Source: JANMQK01 sp031370485 (lineage in GTDB: Bacteria; Acidobacteriota; Polarisedimenticolia; Gp22-AA2). Taken from it: a stretch of DNA of 19,434 nt. Both the position numbers and the translations under genes were made by a program. Shown here one piece after another: positions 1 through 6,830 of the stretch (within the stretch, counting starts at the first letter, position 1; each line of letters opens with the position of its first letter). The stretch is from assembly GCA_031370485.1 (NCBI GenBank), contig JANMQK010000174.1, positions 1 to 19,434 on the forward strand, read 5' to 3'. The notes beneath the pieces were generated by a model. That model saw only the letters and a program-made list of their open reading frames with translations, searched no databases and had not been told where the DNA came from.

Positions 1-2260
1 ATCTCTGACGGGCAGGGTCGAACGGCGTGTAGCCGAACGAGTCCGTCGCCTCCCGGTCGAACCGCAGACCCAGATTAATCGTCAGGTTCGGTCGCGGCTT
101 GAAGGTATCGGTGATGTACAGGCCGACGGTGGTGCTGGTCGCCTCGTTCGCCACCGAGTTTTCCGCCGGCAGGATCACGCCGACCGACGGTATCCTCTGC
201 GCGCTGTTGACCGGGCCGACGTTGTCGAGGATGAAGGGCCTCAGATCGGTCGTTTGACTGTAATGTTCCCGTTCGATCTTGCCACCGATCTTCATCTCGT
301 GCTGTCCGTGCCAGTCCGGCACGAACACCGTCAAGTCCTGCCGCAGGGTGACCCGCCCCCTGTCCCCCGAGAAGTCGCTGTTGTAGGGGCCATTGATGCG
401 ATTCGACCGGTTGTCGAACGTGTAGTCCCGGTCGCGCGGCAGCGGCGTGATCCGCCTGTAGGGGTAAAAGTTGCCCGTATTCCCCTTCTCGTCAGCGAAG
501 ATCTCCGTCCGGCCGCAAATGCCGTCGCCGTTCAGGTCCTCATTCTGATGCGGTGTATCCGGGTAAACATCACACACTCCATTGCCGTTGCGATCCTCAT
601 TGTTCAACAGGAAGAACCGATCGGCCAAGATGCCGTCGCCATTTCGATCTTCGTTGACGAGGCCGCAAATGCCGTCGCCGTTGATGTCCCGCTCGCCTAG
701 ATTGAAGTCGCATTTGCCGTTGCCGTTCGTGTCCTCGTTGATCAAGGGCTGGTTCGGGTTCAGGCCATTGTTCAGGAGCCCGTCGCAGTTGAGGTCCTCC
801 CGGAAGGCCCCCTCGCACCCTCCCGTGCTGCCGGTTCCGGCGAAATTGCCCGGCGGGGTCACACGCCCGTCCTTGTCATAGTCGTTCGCTGGGCCGTTCT
901 CGAACACGTCCCACTTGTTGTCCCGGTCGTAATCTTCCCCGGGATCCCGCTCGTTCGCGTCGATGAAACTATTGCCGTTGCGGTCGAAAAACAGGACGCC
1001 GTTGCCGTTCGTGTCGGCGTCCAGGGTCGGGACCCGCTGGGGAACCGAGCGGAAGTTCTGCACGGTCGTCTCGAGAAAGACGTTCGGGTTGAAGATGGAC
1101 GTCTCTTTCAGGACGAGGTTGGTGCCGCCCGCCTTGTCGGTGTATCCCGCCTCGACCGTGATGAACGAGTTGAGCCCCTGGTTCAGGTTTTCCTGAGGGT
1201 CGATGGTGGCCGTGAACACCAGCTTGTGGTTGGAGGAGACATCCCAGCTCAGCTTCCCGAAGACCCGCTTCTCCTTCGTGGTCTGCACGAAGGCCTGCGT
1301 CAGAGCGTTCACGGGGGTCTGCTGCTGGATGTATTCCGCCGTGAAGAAGTACCAGGCCTTGTCCTTCTTGATGGGCCCGCCGAGGGACAGGAAGGGGAGG
1401 TAGTCGTTGAACTTCAGGTCGCGCAGCCCCACGGCGCCCAACCCTCCGTGCAGGAGCGGGCTGTCGATCCCGGCTCCGTCGCCATCGAAGATGTTGCTGC
1501 GCCAGAAGAACTTGAAAGACCCTTCGAACTCGTTGCCGCCCGATTTCGTGAGGATGTTGACGAACCCTCCCTGGCCGCGACTGAACTCGGCCGAGGCCCC
1601 GGAGGTCTTGATCTCGATTTCCTGGATCGATTCGATGTTCAGCTCCTGGCCCCTCTGCCCGGTCACGGGGTCGGTGGTCGAAACACCGTCCACCAGCGTG
1701 ATGACGTCGGTGCTACGCGCCCCGTGGATGTTCGGATTGCCCGTTCCGTTGACATCCGAAACCCCGGGGGCCAGCGTCAGGACATCCTGGTAGTTGCGCC
1801 CCAGGATCGGCAACGCGTCGATGAACTCGGAAGAAATCACGGTCGACGTCGCCGCGGTCGACGTGTCCACGACGTCCGTCTTCGCCGTCACCTTGACGCG
1901 CTCCCGCATCTCGGACGAGGGCCGGAGAATGACCTGCTGGAGGCCGAGCCGGCCCGCCGACACCTCGATGTCCTTGATCACGACGGTGCTCATTGTCTGG
2001 AACGAGACGGTCAGACTGTAGCCGCGGCCCGGCGGGAGGGGCGCGATGCGAAACTCGCCCTTCGCGTCGGTGACGGCGCCCTGCGCGGTCACACCAAGCG
2101 ACGGGTTCGACACGGTCACGGTGGCGCCCGGCAGCGGCTGGAGGTCCTTGTCCATGACCACACCCCTGATCCCGGAGGGGGTCTGGGCTTGCGCCGGGAA
2201 AGCCAGCGCGAGGAGCGTCACGCCGGTTGCGAGGAGAAAGGCAGGACGGTTCAGGAACAT
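1..2260 (-). CDS. TonB-dependent receptor with carboxypeptidase-regulatory-like domain and calcium-loop insert (partial, C-terminus off the left edge)
   Basis: This is an outer-membrane receptor of the Oar-like, CarboxypepD_reg-containing TonB-dependent type; the ligand is unknown. The 753 visible residues show a signal peptide (about 1-26, ending AQAQ), a carboxypeptidase-regulatory-like beta-sandwich (about 29-112), a plug domain (about 135-245, with FIDALPILGRNYQDVLTLAPG and EFSRGQGGFVNILTKSGGN) and then barrel strands. Residues about 414-590 are an insert of ten DxNGDG-like loops with all six cysteines seen in the protein. The ATG start is supported by an AGGAGG Shine-Dalgarno at 2269-2274. 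The gene runs off the window with no stop. It follows the sigma54-type regulator in the same direction after 311 bp, so it may be that regulator's target (inference). Family assignment is confident; substrate and full length are not. Confidence 0.93.
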   Translation of the reverse strand, partial: MFLNRPAFLLATGVTLLALAFPAQAQTPSGIRGVVMDKDLQPLPGATVTVSNPSLGVTAQGAVTDAKGEFRIAPLPPGRGYSLTVSFQTMSTVVIKDIEVSAGRLGLQQVILRPSSEMRERVKVTAKTDVVDTSTAATSTVISSEFIDALPILGRNYQDVLTLAPGVSDVNGTGNPNIHGARSTDVITLVDGVSTTDPVTGQRGQELNIESIQEIEIKTSGASAEFSRGQGGFVNILTKSGGNEFEGSFKFFWRSNIFDGDGAGIDSPLLHGGLGAVGLRDLKFNDYLPFLSLGGPIKKDKAWYFFTAEYIQQQTPVNALTQAFVQTTKEKRVFGKLSWDVSSNHKLVFTATIDPQENLNQGLNSFITVEAGYTDKAGGTNLVLKETSIFNPNVFLETTVQNFRSVPQRVPTLDADTNGNGVLFFDRNGNSFIDANERDPGEDYDRDNKWDVFENGPANDYDKDGRVTPPGNFAGTGSTGGCEGAFREDLNCDGLLNNGLNPNQPLINEDTNGNGKCDFNLGERDINGDGICGLVNEDRNGDGILADRFFLLNNEDRNGNGVCDVYPDTPHQNEDLNGDGICGRTEIFADEKGNTGNFYPYRRITPLPRDRDYTFDNRSNRINGPYNSDFSGDRGRVTLRQDLTVFVPDWHGQHEMKIGGKIEREHYSQTTDLRPFILDNVGPVNSAQRIPSVGVILPAENSVANEATSTTVGLYITDTFKPRPNLTINLGLRFDREATDSFGYTPFDPARQR
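494..1021 (-). repeat. Coding repeat tract: ten thrombospondin-3/dockerin-like calcium-loop motifs
   Basis: Within the receptor gene, residues about 414-590 contain DTNGNG, DRNGNS, DYDRDN, DYDKDG, DLNCDG, DTNGNG, DINGDG, DRNGDG, DRNGNG and DLNGDG in order. Such Asp/Asn/Gly loops are typical of calcium ligands in thrombospondin type 3, dockerin and EF-hand repeats. Repetition is visible in the DNA too: one 22-bp stretch starting at 511 recurs exactly at 661. Calcium binding is inferred from the motifs. Confidence 0.75.
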
Positions 2261-2432
2261 TGAGTCTTACCTCCTGACCGGGCCCCTGCGGGCCCCGGTC
2301 TTTCTCTTGCACCGGCCACGCGATTCATGACGTCTGCGCTCGGTGAACGTTGCGCGCCAGAACATCCTTCGATTCGAGTCTCAATGGATTTCCCCGCTCC
2401 CGGGAATTTCTCGCAGCCAGGGAGCCTGCCGG

Positions 2433-2448
2433 TGTACGCGCTGTGCCA
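2433..2448 (-). promoter_or_regulatory. Possible sigma54 (-24/-12) promoter for the TonB receptor
   Basis: Reading the minus strand from 2448, TGGCACA matches the -24 consensus well. At the correct spacing the -12 element reads GTACA against TTGCA, so the normally conserved GC is AC. Transcription would start near 2420, giving a leader of about 160 nt. The case rests partly on context: the adjacent regulator has an intact GAFTGA sigma54-contact loop. The -12 mismatch keeps this tentative. Confidence 0.3.
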
Positions 2449-2521
2449 GAAGGGCTATTGAGAGCCCCGGGACGACCGTAATTCTACCGTCAAGTCCTGT
2501 CGTGTCAAGCGGATAATTGGT

Positions 2522-2537
2522 AAGTCCGTGCGGACTT
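2522..2537. promoter_or_regulatory. Perfect 16-bp palindrome, candidate enhancer/operator site
   Basis: AAGTCCGTGCGGACTT is a perfect inverted repeat, with near-symmetric flanks (GTA before, TTAC after). It lies 74-89 bp upstream of the sigma54-like -24 element on the minus strand, the usual range for an NtrC-type activator site. It could instead be a hairpin in the 3' end of the regulator transcript, but no T tract follows on that strand. Confidence 0.4.
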
Positions 2538-2571
2538 TACGCAGCAGGTCCGATAGGGCGGGAGGGGGAGA

Positions 2572-4002
2572 TCAGGGGGATTCGATCTTGAGCCGTTTGA
2601 TCTTCTCGTTGAGGGTCGTCGGCTTGAGACCCAGCAGGGCCGCGGCCCGCCTCTGGACCCCGTTCACCCTCCTCAGGCTTTCGCGGATGATCTCGCTTTC
2701 GAATCTCTCCATGGTCTCGTAGAAGGAGAACTGGCCGTCCATCAAGGTGGAGGGAGGGGGTATGCGGAACCCATGCTGCTGCAAGGGTTCCGGGAGGAGG
2801 TCCAGGCCAATCTCGCTGCCGCGGGCCAGGACCACCCCCCGTTCGAGGACGTTCTCGAGCTCGCGCACGTTCCCCGGCCAGTGATAGTCGAGGAGGCGCA
2901 CCATCGCCTCCGGTGTCAGCCCCCGGATGGCCTTGCCGTTCTCGGCGGCGTACTTGGTGACGAAATGCTCGACCAGGAGCGGGATGTCCTCCCGGCGCTC
3001 ACGCAGTGGCGGTAACTTGACGGTGATGACATTCAGCCGGTAGTAGAGATCCTCCCGGAACTCGCCCCGCTTGACCAGGTCCAGCAGGTCGATGTTGGTG
3101 GCGGCGATGATGCGCACGTCCACGTGCACGCTCTGGGTCTCGCCCACCGGCAGGAACTCTTTCTCCTGGATCACCCGGAGCAGCTTGGCCTGCACCTCGG
3201 GCTTGATCGTGCTGATCTCGTCGAAGAAGATCGAGCCGGTGTTGGCCACCTCGAAGAGCCCCTTCTTGGATTGCACGGCGCCGGTGAACGCCCCCCGCAC
3301 GTGCCCGAAGAGGTTGCTCTCGAGGAGCTCGGCCGGGATGCTTCCCGAGTTGACCACGACGAAGGCCTCCGCCGGCCGCCCGGACCCCTGGTGGATCGCC
3401 TCGGCGACCAGCTCTTTCCCCGTGCCGCTCTCCCCCTGGATGAGCACCGTCGATCGGCTCGGGGCCACCTGCTCAATGAGGCCGTAGAGGCTCTTCATGA
3501 CCCGGCTTTTCCCCACCAGCTCCCCGAACCGGTGTCCCCCAATCAGCGCGCGCCGCAGGCTCCGGTTCTCGTTGAGCAGGCGCCTGTGCTTCAGTCCCTG
3601 CCGCAGGGTCCGCAGCACCTCCTCGTTCTTGAAGGGCTTGGTCAGGTAGTCGTGCGCCCCCGAACGCATGGCCTGCACCGCCGTGCCCACCGATCCGTAC
3701 GCTGTGATCATGACGACCACCTGGTCAGGGTCCTTCTTCTTGATCTCGCCGAGCGTCTCGAGCCCTCCCATGCCCGGCAGCATGAGGTCGAGGATGATCA
3801 GGTCGAATTCCTCGGAGTCGAGGAGTCCCAGGCCTGACTCGGCGTCCGGCACGAGAGTGAGGGAATGCCCGTCACGCGTCAGGAGATCCTGAAGGACCTC
3901 CCGGATGATCGGCTCGTCGTCAATGACCAGGATCCGGCCCGTCTCGGTGTTCCCTTTCGGTTCCGGTGCCGCTTCCATCGCCTCGAGCCTTGGACCACTC
4001 AT
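2572..4002 (-). CDS. Sigma54-dependent response regulator (NtrC/AtoC type)
   Basis: This 476-residue DNA-binding activator would receive phosphate from the adjacent kinase and open sigma54-RNA polymerase promoters. The receiver (about 23-140) has acidic residues D28-D29, phospho-acceptor D72 (LDLMLPG) and K122. The AAA+ domain (about 160-390) has Walker A GESGTGKE at 190-197, an intact GAFTGA loop at 238-243 and Walker B FFDE at 259-262. A Fis-type helix-turn-helix lies at about 430-474. All signature parts are present, so it should be active. Its ATG overlaps the kinase stop as ATGA, implying translational coupling. The start adds about 20 residues before the receiver. Likely targets are the neighbouring envelope genes (inference). 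Confidence 0.97.
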   Translation of the reverse strand: MSGPRLEAMEAAPEPKGNTETGRILVIDDEPIIREVLQDLLTRDGHSLTLVPDAESGLGLLDSEEFDLIILDLMLPGMGGLETLGEIKKKDPDQVVVMITAYGSVGTAVQAMRSGAHDYLTKPFKNEEVLRTLRQGLKHRRLLNENRSLRRALIGGHRFGELVGKSRVMKSLYGLIEQVAPSRSTVLIQGESGTGKELVAEAIHQGSGRPAEAFVVVNSGSIPAELLESNLFGHVRGAFTGAVQSKKGLFEVANTGSIFFDEISTIKPEVQAKLLRVIQEKEFLPVGETQSVHVDVRIIAATNIDLLDLVKRGEFREDLYYRLNVITVKLPPLRERREDIPLLVEHFVTKYAAENGKAIRGLTPEAMVRLLDYHWPGNVRELENVLERGVVLARGSEIGLDLLPEPLQQHGFRIPPPSTLMDGQFSFYETMERFESEIIRESLRRVNGVQRRAAALLGLKPTTLNEKIKRLKIESP

Positions 4003-6812
4003 GCCGGCATCCTCCTTTCCATCGTGTCCGCCGCGGGGAGCGATACGACGAACCGCGACCCCTCCCCGGGCGTGCTCTCGGCCTTGAGAGTCCCCGAATG
4101 CTCGCCGACGATCCCGTAGGAGACCGAGAGGCCCAGCCCCGTCCCCTGGCCGCGGGGCTTGGTCGTGAAAAACGGATCATAGATCTTCTCGAGGTGCTCC
4201 GGCGGAATCCCGACACCGGTGTCGGAGACCTCGATACGCACGCGGTCAGCCATGGCGGACGCCTCGACCTTCATCGTTCCTCCCTGCGGCATGGCGTCCA
4301 CCGCGTTCAGCAGCAGGTTCATCAAGACCTGCTGGAGACGGCCGCGGTTCCCGTGCACGCGCGGCAGCGGCCCCTTGATGCTGCGCTCCAGCTCGATCCG
4401 CCGTCCCTTCAGATGGGGTTCGAACAGCTGCAGCGTCTCGCCGATCATCTCGGCGACGTTGAGTGGCTGGTAGTCGGTGTCGGCCTGCCGGGAAAAGTTG
4501 AGCAGGCTCGAGGCGATCCCCGACGCCCGGAAGGTCTGCTGCTCGATCTTCTTGAGGATGGAGTACTCAGGATCATCCGGCCGGCGCTTTTCGAGGAGCA
4601 TCTGCGTGTAGGAGGAGATCCCGGTGAGGGGGGTGTTCACCTCGTGCGCAATACCGGAGGCCAGCATCCCGATCGAGGCCAGCCGCTCACGGCGCTGCAT
4701 CTCCTCCTCGCGCAGCACCTGCTCGGTCACGTCGTCCACCGTGATCACCCGGCCGCGCGGGCCGCCGTCCGCGCCCACCAGCGCCGAATGGGTCAGGTTC
4801 ACCAGCAGCCGCCGCCCGTCCCGCGTCCTGAGGGACGATCGGTAGAAACGGACCCCCTCGGATGGGAGCGCATCCCGGCGCGAGCCGTTGCCGCCGCTGG
4901 ACATCGCGAAGACTCCCGCGGGCATGACTTCGGCCAGGGCAAGACCCAGCAGCTCCTGGTAGGGGGCCCCGAAGAGCGTCTCGAACGCACGGTTCACCCT
5001 CATCACCCGGCCATCAGGGTCGGCGACCAGGATCCCGACGCGGCTGGATTGCAGGATGCTTTCGTTGAAGTCCCGCAGCGCCTCCACCTCCTGCACCTTT
5101 TCCGCCAGGGCGCTGTACAGGTGTGCTCCCTCGAAGGCGACCGCCGCGTGGCGGCAGAGAGAGACGAGCAATTGCAGGTCCTCGCTGGTGAGCGGCTCGC
5201 CCCCGTGCGGCGTGCCGACCCCGAGGACGGCGATGATTTCCCCCTCCACCATCAGGGGCAGCAGGTACTCCATGCCGAGGGTGTCGATGAGGAACGTCCC
5301 GCTCGCCGTCTTCTCGACCTCCGGGTGGTCGCGGAGCGGCAGGTAATCCACCTTCTCGAGGCGCTTCACGACCGGGTCGTCGAGCCGCAGCCCCCGGCCG
5401 AGGGCATCGCAGCGCAATTCGCCGTGCTCGCGTCGCAGCACGAAGACGTGCACCCGCTCGACGCCGAACGTCCGCTCGACGCGCCCGGTGAACTTGAGGA
5501 TCAGGGTCGGCAGGCTCAGCTCGCGGTTGAGCGCCTCGCCGAACTCGGTGAGTGTTCTTCGGTAGTCGTAGCGCTCGCGGTAGAAGAAGTGATCGACCGC
5601 CCCCTTCAGCCGGCGGTGCACCCTCGGGTAGAAGATGACCATCAGGAAGGTGGTCAGGATCAGGGACAGGTTCATGCCGCGCGGCTTGCTCCCTCCCGCG
5701 GCGCGGTCCATCACGACATAGCAGCCCGCATAGGTCGCGGCGGCGCACAGGAGAAGCCCGATCGCCATCGTCCCGCGCTTCAGGAAGATGTCGAGATCGA
5801 GCAGGCGGTATCGCACGATGGCGGCGGCGAAGGCGAGAGGCACGATGGCCATCGGCAGCACCGACAGCTCGCTCCAGGTCCCGATGCGGATGTTGAGCGC
5901 GAGAGGCGCGAGATAGAAGAGCGCCGTGGGCAGGAATCCGAAAACGCTGCCCCAGGCCATCCATTTCAGCTGCCAGCGGGTCTGCAGCCTCTCGGCCGAG
6001 AGATAGGACCGGACCGCCTTGATGATCCCGGCGATGACGAACACCGCGATGTAGAGCTGCTCGAGGCGTTCCTTGAACCGGATCACCGCCACCGGGTCGT
6101 CGAAGAGCCAGACTCCCTTGAAGGCGATGAGGAACAGGTTGTTGAGAAACAGCAGAAAGGGAGGCAGGTAGATGAGAGCCCGTCCCCAGCGCCGGCGGGC
6201 CCCGCCGCGCTCCTCCTCGGCGAGTGTCCAGTTGATGTGCAGGAAGAGGGCCGGCGCCAGGAGCGACCCCGCGAGGTCCCCCCAGTAGGACGACCAGCCG
6301 AGCAGGTCCTCCGGCCCGCGGGACGGCAGCACGAGGAGCAGAAACATCGACTGGCAGAGCAGCGCGAAGGGCACCGCCGCCCGCGCCCGGGCGGCGCGAA
6401 GCCAGACGATCAGCCCCACTCCCAAAAAAGTCAGCCCGACGATGGAAAGGTAGTAATAGACCGGAGACCCGCCACCGAGCCACGCCGGCCGCACGCGGAA
6501 CTCGAGTTCCTCCCCGTCGCGCTCGACGCGGTAGGAGATCGCCTCCCCCACGAGGGTCTTCCGGAGGGCTTCCTCGGCGGTGTGGGCCCTCTCGACCGGC
6601 TCGCCGTTGACGGCGAGCAGCCGGTCGCCCGGGCGGATTCCCTGCTTCCACCCCGGCTTGCGGGTGGTGACGTCGTCGGCAAACACCCCGCGGGCGCTGT
6701 CGACCCAGTCGATCCCGGCGTCGGGCGCGACCCGCGTCACCTGGACGTGGAACACGGCTGCGCCCCAGGCGAGGAGGATCAGCGAGACCGCGATCGCGAG
6801 GGCCCTTCTCAC
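3999..6812 (-). CDS. Membrane histidine kinase with PDZ, GAF and PAS domains
   Basis: This 937-residue sensor kinase is the partner of the overlapping sigma54 regulator. In order: a membrane anchor (about 5-23); a PDZ-like domain (about 38-108, with GWKQGIRPGDRLLAVNG) predicted outside the cytoplasmic membrane; a multi-helix membrane block (about 118-395); a GAF-like domain (about 420-565); PAS (about 575-700); HisKA with H723 in ASGIAHEVNTPL; and HATPase_c with N-box NLLLNAVDA (832-840), DTGVGIP (864-870) and GTGLGL. The start is GTG; an in-frame ATG was not found nearby and the Shine-Dalgarno is weak. The barrel gene's stop lies 18 bp upstream, suggesting co-transcription. The PDZ domain might read periplasmic peptide C-termini, for example from misfolded outer-membrane proteins (inference). 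Confidence 0.95.
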   Translation of the reverse strand: MRRALAIAVSLILLAWGAAVFHVQVTRVAPDAGIDWVDSARGVFADDVTTRKPGWKQGIRPGDRLLAVNGEPVERAHTAEEALRKTLVGEAISYRVERDGEELEFRVRPAWLGGGSPVYYYLSIVGLTFLGVGLIVWLRAARARAAVPFALLCQSMFLLLVLPSRGPEDLLGWSSYWGDLAGSLLAPALFLHINWTLAEEERGGARRRWGRALIYLPPFLLFLNNLFLIAFKGVWLFDDPVAVIRFKERLEQLYIAVFVIAGIIKAVRSYLSAERLQTRWQLKWMAWGSVFGFLPTALFYLAPLALNIRIGTWSELSVLPMAIVPLAFAAAIVRYRLLDLDIFLKRGTMAIGLLLCAAATYAGCYVVMDRAAGGSKPRGMNLSLILTTFLMVIFYPRVHRRLKGAVDHFFYRERYDYRRTLTEFGEALNRELSLPTLILKFTGRVERTFGVERVHVFVLRREHGELRCDALGRGLRLDDPVVKRLEKVDYLPLRDHPEVEKTASGTFLIDTLGMEYLLPLMVEGEIIAVLGVGTPHGGEPLTSEDLQLLVSLCRHAAVAFEGAHLYSALAEKVQEVEALRDFNESILQSSRVGILVADPDGRVMRVNRAFETLFGAPYQELLGLALAEVMPAGVFAMSSGGNGSRRDALPSEGVRFYRSSLRTRDGRRLLVNLTHSALVGADGGPRGRVITVDDVTEQVLREEEMQRRERLASIGMLASGIAHEVNTPLTGISSYTQMLLEKRRPDDPEYSILKKIEQQTFRASGIASSLLNFSRQADTDYQPLNVAEMIGETLQLFEPHLKGRRIELERSIKGPLPRVHGNRGRLQQVLMNLLLNAVDAMPQGGTMKVEASAMADRVRIEVSDTGVGIPPEHLEKIYDPFFTTKPRGQGTGLGLSVSYGIVGEHSGTLKAESTPGEGSRFVVSLPAADTMERRMPA

Positions 6813-6830
6813 TCTCGGGGATCCATCGCC

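Larger units (their letters stand above)
2261..2571. other. Intergenic region between response regulator and TonB receptor
   Basis: This 311-bp gap holds no convincing gene. It contains the receptor's Shine-Dalgarno (2269-2274), a sigma54-like element (2433-2448) and a perfect palindrome (2522-2537). The hexamer AAGTCC also occurs outside the palindrome, near 2494. I see no clear intrinsic terminator for the regulator gene, since the palindrome lacks a T tract on the minus strand. Confidence 0.6.

Noticed and set aside
494..1021. Possible CRISPR or other noncoding repeat array
   Set aside because: The repeats are unequal in spacing, keep the receptor reading frame and encode DxNGDG loops, so they are protein repeats.
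2348..2365. A second sigma54-like element (TGGCGCG on the minus strand) nearer the receptor start
   Set aside because: The -12 half reads GTTCA and the -24 half is weaker than the element at 2433-2448; two poor matches in a GC-rich region are expected by chance.
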